Source: HXMU1420-13 sp965228545 (GTDB taxonomy: Bacteria; Bacteroidota; Rhodothermia; Balneolales; Balneolaceae). From it: a stretch of DNA of 64,000 nt. The translations under genes were made by a program, and so were the position numbers. The DNA is taken from contig OZ245822.1 of the NCBI GenBank assembly GCA_965228545.1, positions 2,666,001-2,730,000 of the forward strand, written 5' to 3'. The notes beneath the pieces are model-generated. The model made no database searches. It saw nothing but the letters and a program-made list of their open reading frames with translations, and was not told the DNA's origin. Positions 1 through 7,651 of this stretch are shown here, piece after piece (position 1 is the first letter of the stretch; each line of letters opens with the position of its first letter).

Positions 1-238
1 AATGCGACGTTCTTCAGTTTCTTTACCTTCAAATATTACTGAAGGATCTGGAAGAAGTTCAGACAATGAGTTTAAACGTTTTCTGGAAATAGCATATGGT
101 TCGTTATATGAATTACAGACGCAGCTAATTATTTCAAAAAAACTCTCGTTTATTAGCGATCCGTTAGCTACAGAATTGGATGAGGAAATAATCGAAATTC
201 AAAAAATGATCTATACCTATACCCAAAGATTTAATTAA
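1..238 (+). CDS. Four helix bundle protein (23S rRNA-intervening-sequence protein family), 5' end outside the window
   Basis: The visible 78 residues match the C-terminal two thirds of the small four-helix-bundle family first found in 23S rRNA intervening sequences. The family signature SLPSNITEGSGR lies at the very start and is followed by an amphipathic helical stretch (FLEIAYGSLYELQTQL). In this family the signature sits about 40 residues into a protein of about 120 residues, so the ATG at base 2 is almost certainly internal and the gene begins before the window. Such proteins form pentamers; their cellular role is unknown. No rRNA sequence is visible beside it, so this is a free-standing copy. 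The gene ends 40 bases before aat on the same strand. Confidence 0.85.
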   Translation, partial: MRRSSVSLPSNITEGSGRSSDNEFKRFLEIAYGSLYELQTQLIISKKLSFISDPLATELDEEIIEIQKMIYTYTQRFN

Positions 239-278
239 TTTGCCTCATATCTCACTTCTCAAAACTCACAACTAACAA

Positions 279-866
279 ATGAAAATCATCCACCCGGACA
301 TATTACTCGATGCCTATTCTAAAGGTTTGTTTCCAATGGGAGATTCGCGCGATTCTGAGGAAATAGAATGGTACTCGGCAACCGAGCGGGGAATCATTCC
401 CATCGATAAATTTTATGCATCCAATAATCTTCGTAGGCTTGTTAAGAAGCAGACATTCGAAGTAAAAGTGGATACTCAATTCCGACAAGTGATGGAAGGC
501 TGTGCCGATCGGGAAGACACTTGGATCAACGATCTAATCATCGATTCGTTCGAGCATATGCATCAGTTGGGGCGCGCTCATAGTGTTGAAGTTTATCATG
601 AAGGAAAGCTGGTTGGTGGCGTATACGGAATACATTATAAAGCAGCTTTTTTTGCAGAAAGTATGTTCAAATACTATCCCGAAGCCGATAAAGTGGCGAT
701 GTTTTACCTGCATCACATTTTAGAAAAGAATGGCTTCAAATTGTGGGACGCCCAATATTATACCGAGCATTTAGGCAAAACTTTCGGGTGTATCGAAATC
801 CCCGGTGATGAATATCTGCTTTTATTAGAAGAAGCGCTGAAGACGGAGTGCTTGTTTAAAATATAA
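279..866 (+). CDS. aat: Leucyl/phenylalanyl-tRNA--protein transferase
   Basis: Transfers Leu or Phe from aminoacyl-tRNA to proteins with N-terminal Arg or Lys, marking them for ClpS/ClpAP degradation (bacterial N-degron pathway, cytoplasm). Family motifs are clear: DAYSKGLFPMG near residue 11, the WY.....RGIIP block, RAHSVEVY around residue 98, LVGGVYG around 110, ESMF around 127 and DAQYYTEHLG near the C-terminus, all in the GNAT-like domain. At 195 residues it is about 40 shorter than the E. coli enzyme, mainly because the N-terminal extension is minimal, a form common in Bacteroidota. The start ATG is the first in frame and directly precedes the conserved HPD..LDAY segment. The gene stands alone and is followed by a palindromic terminator. 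Confidence 0.95.
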   Translation: MKIIHPDILLDAYSKGLFPMGDSRDSEEIEWYSATERGIIPIDKFYASNNLRRLVKKQTFEVKVDTQFRQVMEGCADREDTWINDLIIDSFEHMHQLGRAHSVEVYHEGKLVGGVYGIHYKAAFFAESMFKYYPEADKVAMFYLHHILEKNGFKLWDAQYYTEHLGKTFGCIEIPGDEYLLLLEEALKTECLFKI

Positions 867-880
867 AGGGATTTTATTAC

Positions 881-910
881 TGTACGGACGTATCGCGATA
901 CGTCCGTACA
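881..910. terminator. Perfect 30-base palindrome between convergent genes
   Basis: The two 15-base arms TGTACGGACGTATCG and CGATACGTCCGTACA are exact reverse complements with no loop. Weaker pairing continues outside (GGATTTTATT against AATAAAACC). It lies 14 bases after the aat stop and 26 bases before the stop of the reverse-strand gene, so it can serve as a bidirectional terminator. The core looks like a dispersed repeat; a related fragment (GTAGGGACGGTCATC) lies near 35742. Confidence 0.75.
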
Positions 911-936
911 ATCTCCAATAAAACCTCACTTTAAGA

Positions 937-2133
937 TCAATACTCAGTAACCGTCACCTCTTTTATAGCTTCCTTACGGCTTATTCTGCCTCTATCAAGA
1001 TTTTCAAGCACTGATTTTTTTATCTGAAGATCAACGCGCTGCGGCACTTCATCAATCCGCGAAGCAGAAACGCTCATACTAATCAAAATATGCTGATCGG
1101 AATCCACTGAATTTAGTGTGCGTCCATAGTCTACTAAATACTCCGATACATTCGTAATCATAGCACTGTAGGCTTCTATTATTTTGTTTTTAATTTCTTC
1201 TTCGCGTGCTTCAATTTCTTCAAGGTCTTCTTGAGTAACATTTCCCCTAACCTGAATACGATTATCTCCGCGACGTAAACCTTGAACGATAGCTCGTGAG
1301 TTATTCAATATAGTAAACGCTCCCTCTCGGTCAGAGTATCGGGTGTCGAAACTAAAAATGGCACCAAAATTATCAAGTAATAAATAATTGGGTGTGCCCG
1401 ACATTCTGAAACCGGTATCAGATTCACGGAATGCTGTTTCAAAAATATTCCCCATAACCTTTAAGTCCATGTATTCCTTGCCTTCGGAGGTGGCAAACGA
1501 AATACGATCCTTAATTTTGTTTTCATCAAGCTTTCCGCTTCGGTACTCTTTCAAATCTTTCACTGTTACGGAGGCTGAAATCACCGGTAAACCTTCGTTA
1601 GATTGCTCATCAACAACTACATCGTTCACGGCAATACGATAGTTCCAAACCGTTCTGTTGCTACCTGTTTGTGCACCGTAGATCACCATAACTTGTTCAT
1701 TGTCTTCAAGCTGACCAATGGTTGATGCGTAATCCATCAGGAATTCAGTAATTCTACGTTTTACCGTAGTTTCGTCTACTTTTGGGGATGCGCCTTCCGC
1801 ATCAGAACCGGAGCCATAGTAAAAGCTATAATTTCCTTGCCCGGTAACGTGCATTTTTGGAGTGAATGGATCATCTCGATTTATCATAAAAATGATCCCG
1901 TAGCCATTCAAGTACGTGCCTCTAATTCCACGTTGGCGGAATCCACCGCGATCCACAATTATAGTCTCGGCAGTTGGGGTTTCGATTTGAGTTCTAAACA
2001 ATTCCGCCAGGATATTTTCCATAATGCGGATGTCACGATTCATTCGATTAGCATCGATATTTTGGGCCGATAGAGTTGGAGCAAAAAGAATGCTCAACAA
2101 GCCGATCAGTAGAGTTTTTTTGAAGTAATTCAT
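937..2133 (-). CDS. Secreted protein of unknown function with an internal duplication; last gene of an ECF sigma operon
   Basis: The 398-residue product has a classic signal peptide (MNYFKKTLLIGLLSILFA..., cleavage after ...TLSA near residue 23) and no later membrane span, so it is periplasmic or exported. I do not recognise a named family. Two similar halves are visible. About residues 38-165 contain NILAELF, GTYLNGYGIIFMINRDD and ITEFLMDYASTIGQLEDNEQ. About residues 226-360 contain NIFETAF, GTPNYLLLDNFGAIFSFDT and VSEYLVDYGRTLNSVDSDQ. The second half carries an acidic helical insert (EDLEEIEAREEEIKNKI). It begins 4 bases after the anti-sigma gene and is almost certainly co-transcribed with it, so it is a likely target or sensor of the sigma system. 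Function is unknown. Confidence 0.85.
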   Translation of the reverse strand: MNYFKKTLLIGLLSILFAPTLSAQNIDANRMNRDIRIMENILAELFRTQIETPTAETIIVDRGGFRQRGIRGTYLNGYGIIFMINRDDPFTPKMHVTGQGNYSFYYGSGSDAEGASPKVDETTVKRRITEFLMDYASTIGQLEDNEQVMVIYGAQTGSNRTVWNYRIAVNDVVVDEQSNEGLPVISASVTVKDLKEYRSGKLDENKIKDRISFATSEGKEYMDLKVMGNIFETAFRESDTGFRMSGTPNYLLLDNFGAIFSFDTRYSDREGAFTILNNSRAIVQGLRRGDNRIQVRGNVTQEDLEEIEAREEEIKNKIIEAYSAMITNVSEYLVDYGRTLNSVDSDQHILISMSVSASRIDEVPQRVDLQIKKSVLENLDRGRISRKEAIKEVTVTEY

Positions 2134-2137
2134 GATA

Positions 2138-2821
2138 TTATCTATTTAAACTTACAGTTTCTATGATTTCGCCTAACACCTGATCGGTTTGAACAAAGCG
2201 ATTGTAGGTAGTTTCTTGAAGGTTAGCCAGACTATAGTCGATAAGCTCTAAATCTGAGTTACGTTGTTCTTCCAGATAAGAAGCAAAACTGGCCAATGTT
2301 TGTTGAAATTGTGCCTCTTGCTGTTCCTGAGCAGCTTGTACAAAATCAGCCATTAATTCGGCATTCTCGGCTTGCACTTGGTTAATCAATAATTCTACCT
2401 GAGCTGCTGTATAACCGATTTGTGCCGGAGGCTGCTCACCGAATCGAAGGGAAATTTCGCCATCCTGCATACTAAAATTTAGATTTGTAAGGCTACCGGT
2501 TATGATGAACAGGAACACAAAGCTTGCAACAGCAACTCCAAATCGACCAAAACCCGAAGTAGGTTTCAATGCAGACCACAAATTTTCAAGCATATTTCTG
2601 AATGAACTTTTGGCTGAAGCGGGATCCATCATCACAAATTGTTCCGTAGGTGATTCTACCGGCATTTGCTGGAGCATTTGTCGTGTTTCCATCATCCCAT
2701 CCAGTTCTTCTTTCAGATCGGGATGTTGCTGCACAAAGGCTTCTAGTTGGTTTTGTGTGTCGATATCGAGCCCACCGTACATATAGTCGATAAAAAGCTC
2801 GCGTGCTTTGTCTTTAGTCAT
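2138..2821 (-). CDS. Single-pass anti-sigma factor-like protein
   Basis: This 227-residue protein has the layout of an ECF anti-sigma factor. A cytoplasmic acidic helical domain (residues 1-60, DYMYGGLDIDTQNQLEAFVQ) is followed by one membrane helix (about 97-116, VAVASFVFLFIITGS). A long Gln/Glu-rich coiled-coil periplasmic tail (about 135-225) follows. It has no cysteine at all, so it is not a zinc-finger (HC2/ZAS) type. The start ATG lies inside the end of the sigma gene with an 8-base overlap (ATGACTAA), typical of translational coupling between a sigma factor and its inhibitor. The role is inferred from topology and position; sequence similarity to known anti-sigma factors is weak. Confidence 0.75.
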   Translation of the reverse strand: MTKDKARELFIDYMYGGLDIDTQNQLEAFVQQHPDLKEELDGMMETRQMLQQMPVESPTEQFVMMDPASAKSSFRNMLENLWSALKPTSGFGRFGVAVASFVFLFIITGSLTNLNFSMQDGEISLRFGEQPPAQIGYTAAQVELLINQVQAENAELMADFVQAAQEQQEAQFQQTLASFASYLEEQRNSDLELIDYSLANLQETTYNRFVQTDQVLGEIIETVSLNR

Positions 2822-3392
2822 AGCTAAACACCTCTTTGTTTATATTCCACGAATCGAAGGTTTTTTTCAGGGATCGCAGGCCGTAATACAACCTCGACTT
2901 TACCGTATTCTCCGATTCATCTAAAATTTCTGCAATTTCTCTGAAGGTCAGCCCTTCATACTCTTTCATAATTACCACCATGCGTTGTTCGGCAGGTAAT
3001 TGAAGCAGTGCTTTATGCAAAAGCACAATAGCTTCATTTCTTATTAAGGCACTGTCGGCGGCTCTCTCTGTTTCGGTTTGCGGTGCCGTTTTAAGTGCTT
3101 CCAGCGATGTAGCCCGTTTCCGACCAACCCGCTTCAATTCATCCAGACACAAATTATTGGCGATGCGATACAACCACGATCCGAATTTACCGGCATCCTC
3201 CAGCGTATTCAGTTTTTGATACGCCTTGATAAAGGTTTTTTGAGTGATTTCTGCGGCGTCATCATTATTAGCAAAGTAGCGATACGCAAAATGATGGATG
3301 CGATCCTGCCACCGTCCAATCAGCTTGTTAAAAGCCTGATGATTGCCTCCCAAAAAATCCTGAACCAGTTGTGCGTCTTCCATGTGTGTCAT
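2814..3392 (-). CDS. RNA polymerase sigma factor, ECF (sigma-70 family)
   Basis: The 192-residue protein carries sigma region 2 (about residues 8-82, including NNDDAAEITQKTFIKAYQKL and FGSWLYRIANNLCLDELKR) and region 4 (about 128-180, LPAEQRMVVIMKEYEGLTFREIA followed by the helix-turn-helix ESENTVKSRLYYGLRSL). The quoted blocks are family-typical and no sigma-1.1 or region 3 is present. It should direct core RNA polymerase to a small regulon, probably including its own operon, and be held inactive by the membrane protein encoded immediately downstream. The start is either of two in-frame ATGs three codons apart. I could not identify its promoter with confidence. Confidence 0.93.
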   Translation of the reverse strand: MTHMEDAQLVQDFLGGNHQAFNKLIGRWQDRIHHFAYRYFANNDDAAEITQKTFIKAYQKLNTLEDAGKFGSWLYRIANNLCLDELKRVGRKRATSLEALKTAPQTETERAADSALIRNEAIVLLHKALLQLPAEQRMVVIMKEYEGLTFREIAEILDESENTVKSRLYYGLRSLKKTFDSWNINKEVFSYD

Positions 3393-3566
3393 TGCATGTT
3401 CAACGTAGAGTTTCGTTTTCTCTTTTGTTGATTTCGAGGGTAAGACGAGCGTGCTTTCCCGATAGTTTTAAAGTGTACTTAATTTCTTTCTAATACACAT
3501 TCCATATCTGATTCCACTAATCATGATAATATTATCTTTTAGGCGTAGTTGTGTTTTGATGTTGAA

Positions 3567-3640
3567 GTGTTCACGTGTTGATCTAGAACATAAATCAATC
3601 ATATTTAGCTGAACACCAAAACACGTCAACACCTGAACAC
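3567..3640. repeat. Imperfect inverted repeat between dinB and the sigma operon
   Basis: Arms GTGTTCACGTGTTGA (3567-3581) and TCAACACCTGAACAC (3626-3640) pair at 14 of 15 positions around a 44-base loop. It lies just past the dinB stop on the reverse strand, where it may form a 3' end hairpin; there is no T-tract. The same TGTTCA/TGAACA vocabulary recurs in other gaps of the window, so it may be a decayed dispersed repeat. Confidence 0.5.
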
Positions 3641-3649
3641 ATAAAACAC

Positions 3650-4735
3650 CTAAACCCCCAACTCCAGCTGCTCCCAATACTCTTTTTCTATTAGGTTTAA
3701 ATTCGAGAGGGAAATTCCTAATAATCGAATCTCTCTGGTTCCGGCTTCGGTTTGTTCTAGTAATTGTTTAGCGATGGTCGAAATCTCGTCGGCTTTGTTG
3801 GTGTAATGAGCCAAAGAATGACTTCGCGTTATCGTATCAAAATTTTTGTAGCGCACTTTAAGAGTGATGGTCTTTCCGGCGGTAGGGATTTTCCGCATTC
3901 CCTCCGAAATCTGTTTCGCCAAATCATCTAAAAAAGTGTTTACCCAATCCAGATCGCCCACATCCTCCGAAAAAGTCCGCTCTTTGCCATACGATTTTCT
4001 GGTTCGATGCGGCTTCACTTCACGATCATCAACTCCTCGAGCAATACGAAAATAGTATCTGCCCGATTTACCGAAGGCTTTAACCAAATCAATTTCGCTC
4101 CAGGTTTTTAGATCCGCTCCGGTTTTAATCCCCAAAGCATGCATTTTCTTTTGAGTAGCTTTTCCAACGCCATAAAACTTTTTGATGTCGAGTTGTTTTA
4201 CAAAAGCTTCTACTTCACCCGGAGTAATTACAGTAAGTCCGTTTGGTTTGTTATAGTCGGATGCAATTTTTGCCACGAATTTATTTGGGGCCACACCTGC
4301 TGAAGCAGTAAGTTGAGTTTCTTCAAAAATCCGAGCACGTATTTCTTCTGCAATTAATGTGGCAGACGGATTTCCCTTGTGATTTTCGGTTACATCCAGA
4401 TATGCCTCATCCAAAGAAAGTGGCTCCACCAAATCGGTGTACTCGAAGAAGATATTACGCACAATGCTCGAAGCTTCTTTGTAGGCTTCAAAATTCGATT
4501 TCACAAAAATACCATGCGGACATAATCGATAAGCCTCATTGGTAGGCATGGCAGATCGGACCCCAAACTTTCGAGCTTCATAACTACACGTTGAAACTAC
4601 CCCTCGACCACCCGGCTTTCCACCAACAATTACCGGTTTACCACGCAATTCAGGATTATCCCGCTGCTCAACCGCTGCGAAAAAGGCATCCATATCAACA
4701 TGGATGATTTTACGAATGGTGTCCTCCCTTTTCAT
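3650..4735 (-). CDS. dinB: DNA polymerase IV (Y-family translesion polymerase)
   Basis: Error-prone polymerase that bypasses lesions. The 361-residue length is standard. Visible motifs include the catalytic HVDMDAFFAAVEQR at residues 13-26, the nucleotide-binding STCSYEARKFGVRSAMP around 50, and SLDEAYLDV around residue 108, which supplies the second acidic pair. Next come the helix-hairpin-helix DIKKFYGVGKATQKKMHALG and a little-finger domain ending in IRLLGISLSNL. The C-terminus has no obvious clamp-binding pentapeptide that I can assign. It is monocistronic, with repeat-filled space on both sides. No LexA box could be recognised upstream. Confidence 0.96.
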   Translation of the reverse strand: MKREDTIRKIIHVDMDAFFAAVEQRDNPELRGKPVIVGGKPGGRGVVSTCSYEARKFGVRSAMPTNEAYRLCPHGIFVKSNFEAYKEASSIVRNIFFEYTDLVEPLSLDEAYLDVTENHKGNPSATLIAEEIRARIFEETQLTASAGVAPNKFVAKIASDYNKPNGLTVITPGEVEAFVKQLDIKKFYGVGKATQKKMHALGIKTGADLKTWSEIDLVKAFGKSGRYYFRIARGVDDREVKPHRTRKSYGKERTFSEDVGDLDWVNTFLDDLAKQISEGMRKIPTAGKTITLKVRYKNFDTITRSHSLAHYTNKADEISTIAKQLLEQTEAGTREIRLLGISLSNLNLIEKEYWEQLELGV

Positions 4736-4908
4736 GACATATATTATACATATATTTTGATTGAGAAGGAATCTTCAGTTGTTGCATTGGTATTTTTTTC
4801 AACTAGAGAAACAGGAGCAGAGAAATTAGTATTAGATCCTTGCCAATCCTACAGATCTAGCTTCAGACAGTATGCTTCGCAGGGAAGACCGGAAATAACA
4901 ATCAATTG

Positions 4909-4990
4909 TCATTCCCGCGCAGGCGGGAATCTAGAGCTGTGGAGAAGGAATATTCAATTCTGCCACGGAAACACTAATGCACGGAAGTTT
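4909..4990. repeat. Dispersed repeat unit 1: ATTCCCGC palindrome plus CCACGGAAACAC element
   Basis: Bases 4911-4930 form an 8-base-pair hairpin (ATTCCCGC, loop GCAG, GCGGGAAT). It is followed at 4956-4987 by TTCTGCCACGGAAACAC and a second CACGGAA. Both modules recur at 5019-5119 and 6006-6087. The 4736-5278 gap holds no gene I can support; a forward frame across it is made from these repeats. Confidence 0.8.
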
Positions 4991-5013
4991 GTATGGTTTC
5001 TGGTTCTTTTTTG

Positions 5014-5119
5014 TAGTCATTCCTGCGAAAGCAGGAATCTTAGGTTTTACAAAGGCGATAGAATTTTACACATCCTTAAATCTTTAATTCTGCCACGGAA
5101 ACACAAATACACGAAATAT
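5014..5119. repeat. Dispersed repeat unit 2: GTAGTCATTCC palindrome plus CCACGGAAACAC element
   Basis: Bases 5019-5038 form a perfect hairpin (ATTCCTGC, loop GAAA, GCAGGAAT) whose changes from unit 1 are compensatory (CCCGC to CCTGC on one arm, GCGGG to GCAGG on the other). The CCACGGAAACACAAATACAC module follows at 5085-5119. Paired changes indicate that the hairpin itself is what is conserved. Confidence 0.8.
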
Positions 5120-5278
5120 GATCTAATAAGAACTAGCTTTGATATAAAAGTAAGTCAAAAACTTGCGAACTATGTCCTAAAGTTGATGTAGTTAAATCTC
5201 TCTCGGTCATAAACAAGCATGGACTTCAGTCCTGCGAATTATGGTAAAAAAGATTAAGAACGTTTACAAATCAACTCT

Positions 5279-5932
5279 TTAAGCTTCACTCAAAACCTCT
5301 TCAATCAGAGTTTCACCATTCACCATTTCAACCGATTTCCGGATAGCCAGATTATTTATAATACTTAGAGTTACTGCATTAGCTACATCTTCACGTGGAA
5401 TAGATCTGTTGGATGCCTCGCTAAGATCGCTAGTGATCTTACCCGTGCCTTCATCATCGGTTAAGCTTCCTGGACGAATAATGGTGTAGTCAAGTTCAGT
5501 ATTTTTGAGCACACGATCGGCGTAATGTTTGGCGATCATATACGGTTTAATGGGTGATGAATTCCAGGACTCACGGTCATCGGCGCCGGCTACACTAACC
5601 ATGATAAATCGTTTTGTATCACTTTTCTCGGCGGCTTCCATGACTTTAACGGCTCCGTCTAAATCAATTTCGAGCGTTTTATCATATCCGGTGGAGCCAC
5701 CCGACCCGGCGGTAAAGACAACTCCATCGAAGTCAGTCATGATCTCAGACAATTCTTCCACACTTTGAGACAAGTCCCCAACAATGCTTTCTACGCCCAT
5801 CCCCGAAAATTTAGGTTGTTGGTCTTCTTTTCGAAGCATGGCCATAGGTTCGAAGCCGCTCTCTTGAGTTAATTGTTTACTTACGAAGGTTCCGATGCCA
5901 CCATTGGCACCGATAATTAAAATGCGTTTCAT
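5279..5932 (-). CDS. NAD(P)-binding atypical short-chain dehydrogenase (SDR, NmrA/YwnB-like)
   Basis: A 217-residue single-domain Rossmann protein. The glycine-rich dinucleotide site ILIIGANGGIGTFVSKQL is at residues 4-21, and VVFTAGSGGSTGYDKT marks strand 4. FIMVSVAGADDRESW followed by YMIAKHYADRVLK holds the Y...K pair of SDRs (around residues 132-136), and YTIIRPGSLTDDEGTG is the typical C-terminal turn of the atypical SDR5 group. Members act as NAD(P)H-dependent reductases or redox sensors; the substrate cannot be read from sequence. It is monocistronic and flanked by repeat-rich spacers on both sides. Confidence 0.88.
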   Translation of the reverse strand: MKRILIIGANGGIGTFVSKQLTQESGFEPMAMLRKEDQQPKFSGMGVESIVGDLSQSVEELSEIMTDFDGVVFTAGSGGSTGYDKTLEIDLDGAVKVMEAAEKSDTKRFIMVSVAGADDRESWNSSPIKPYMIAKHYADRVLKNTELDYTIIRPGSLTDDEGTGKITSDLSEASNRSIPREDVANAVTLSIINNLAIRKSVEMVNGETLIEEVLSEA

Positions 5933-6005
5933 ATATGTAATTAAAATGTATGATTTTATTATTCATACACCTCAACAAAGCTTAGGCGCTTAGAGTTTGA
6001 TTTAT

Positions 6006-6154
6006 AATCGCCACGAAAGCACTGAACCACGAAATATTTGTTTTATTACTATTCAGATTATGTAGTCATGCCTGGGGAGGCGGGAATCTAAAGTCGAAAT
6101 AAAGCTTCTCGGTTTTACGCATCATTAGATCTCGGGCATTCGCCGCGAGATGAC
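6006..6154. repeat. Dispersed repeat unit 3 plus GATCTCG element
   Basis: CCACGAAAGCACTGAACCAC (6010-6029) is a diverged copy of the CCACGGAAACAC module. After about 35 bases GTAGTCATGCC...GGCGGGAATCT (6063-6089) is a degenerate copy of the ATTCCCGC hairpin. The order and spacing match 4961-5040, giving a composite of about 82 bases. A separate hairpin element at 6125-6154 (ATCTCG...CGAGATGAC) is the inverse of the one at 37029-37063 and may also end the dipeptidase transcript. Confidence 0.7.
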
Positions 6155-6205
6155 TAACAATAAATGAAAAGACTATCACTCATCACCTTTCACTTTATCA
6201 CCAAA

Positions 6206-7483
6206 TCACCCTTCCGCCTGAATCTGCTGCGCAATAGCCGTCACTTCATCTAAAACACGTAATAAATTACCACTCCAAAGTTGCTCAATTTCCTTTTCAG
6301 AATATCCACGTTTTACCAATTCCAGCGTAACGCTGAAGGTTTCGGAAGCATCCATCCAGCCATCTACTCCGCCACCTCCGTCGAAATCAGAACTGATTCC
6401 AACATGATCGATTCCAATCAGTTTTACCATGTAATCAATGTGATCAACAAAATCGGAAACATCAACGGGAGGGGCGGTCACTTCAGATTCTATAATTGGT
6501 TGTGCTTTAGCCTGCAATTCTCTGTACTTCGCAATGTACTCATCCCGCTCGTCTTGCGGCATTTGTCGCACTTCTCCCCAGGACTTCCGCTCAAATCGTT
6601 CCTCTGCCATCACTTGGTTCAATATTTCATCCGCCGCTTCTTGATACGTAGAATGTTTTTCCGAATCTAAATATCCCTTAAAAGCTACCGCTTGAACCAC
6701 CCCGCCGGTTTCTGCTAGTTTGATCAATTCTTCATCGCTTAAATTTCTGCTTACGTTTGGATCCAACGCTCGTGCCGATGAGTGCGATGCAATAACCGGT
6801 GCACGAGTCAACTCCATGGTTTGCATATTCGATTCGTAAGAAGGATGTGATAAATCGATCATCATGCCCCACTTATTCATTTCTTTGATGGCTTCTCTTC
6901 CTAAATCACTTAAACCACCGTGTAACCAAACATCATCTCGCTCGCCGGTGTTAGAATCACAAAACTGACTATGGCCATTATGCGAAAGCGACATATAACG
7001 CGCTCCACGGTCGTAAAACTCTTTAATTCTTCCCAAATCAGTTCCTACCGGATAGGCATTTTCGATGCCAATCATTGCCACTTTTTTACCGGAAGCAGCA
7101 ATTCTTCGAACTTCCTCCGAAGTGGTTGCCAGTTCAATTCGATCGGGCGCAATTTCTTTGGTTAAGCGATGGATGGCATCAAATTTATCAATCGCGTTTT
7201 CGTAGGCTGCGGCATAGCCATCTTCGCTAAGTGTATCTTGACCTGTATACACAATCAACCAGGCTACATCCAATCCACCTTCTTCCATTTTAGGCAGGGT
7301 TACTTGGGTAGGTAAATCCATGGTATAATTTCGATCTGCGGTAAAGTTCGCTGTGTTTATATCCACATGAGTATCCAGAGTAAGAACCCGCTCATGAATT
7401 TCCCGAGCCTTTTGCTCGATATTGGGTTGAGCACAATTAGCAAAAATAAGTACAGTAAGAAATGCGAGGAAAGAGTTTTTCAA
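6206..7483 (-). CDS. Membrane dipeptidase (renal dipeptidase family, M19), probable lipoprotein
   Basis: Zinc-dependent hydrolysis of dipeptides, probably in the periplasm. The 425-residue protein starts with a lipoprotein-type signal (MKNSFLAFLTVLIFANC, Cys17). It continues as a TIM-barrel amidohydrolase: metal motif TLDTHVDI near residue 36, MIGIENAYPVG (bridging Glu) near 135, SLSHNGHSQFCDSNTG, MMIDLSHPSY, VIASHSSARAL and the C-terminal SDFDGGGGVDGW. These are the expected M19 metal and substrate residues. An insertion rich in charged residues (about 275-345) is longer than in short M19 enzymes. Monocistronic. A role in peptide use fits the other peptidases in the window. Confidence 0.93.
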   Translation of the reverse strand: MKNSFLAFLTVLIFANCAQPNIEQKAREIHERVLTLDTHVDINTANFTADRNYTMDLPTQVTLPKMEEGGLDVAWLIVYTGQDTLSEDGYAAAYENAIDKFDAIHRLTKEIAPDRIELATTSEEVRRIAASGKKVAMIGIENAYPVGTDLGRIKEFYDRGARYMSLSHNGHSQFCDSNTGERDDVWLHGGLSDLGREAIKEMNKWGMMIDLSHPSYESNMQTMELTRAPVIASHSSARALDPNVSRNLSDEELIKLAETGGVVQAVAFKGYLDSEKHSTYQEAADEILNQVMAEERFERKSWGEVRQMPQDERDEYIAKYRELQAKAQPIIESEVTAPPVDVSDFVDHIDYMVKLIGIDHVGISSDFDGGGGVDGWMDASETFSVTLELVKRGYSEKEIEQLWSGNLLRVLDEVTAIAQQIQAEG

Positions 7484-7651
7484 AAGTCGAAGGTTGGTTT
7501 AGAATTCGCATCGAAAATAAACAAAAGCGTGAATGCTGCAATAAAATCACTGCACAATGTTTGTTAATGTTTGTTGCAGAATAGGTTGAAGGATTTTATC
7601 TGGATTAAGATTTCATCGAAACTGTTTTTCGGTAGGTTCGTGTACCAAATC

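Noticed and set aside
1..238. Four-helix-bundle gene as part of a 23S rRNA intervening sequence
   Set aside because: The next sequence is aat, with no rRNA on the visible side.
3393..3480. GGGAAA...CGTC as an ECF promoter in front of the sigma gene
   Set aside because: The two words are only about 7 bases apart, not the 15-17 needed for -35/-10 elements.
3468..3677. 69-codon reverse frame after dinB
   Set aside because: Overlaps the dinB end and consists of the inverted-repeat spacer; no plausible protein.
4700..5191. 163-codon forward frame
   Set aside because: It overlaps the start of dinB on the other strand and its sequence is made of the dispersed repeats; the peptide is not protein-like.
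7571..7651. TTG start and 27 extra residues for the M15-like gene
   Set aside because: The extension is unlike a signal or family N-terminus and uses a rare start codon; the ATG at 7652 is simpler.
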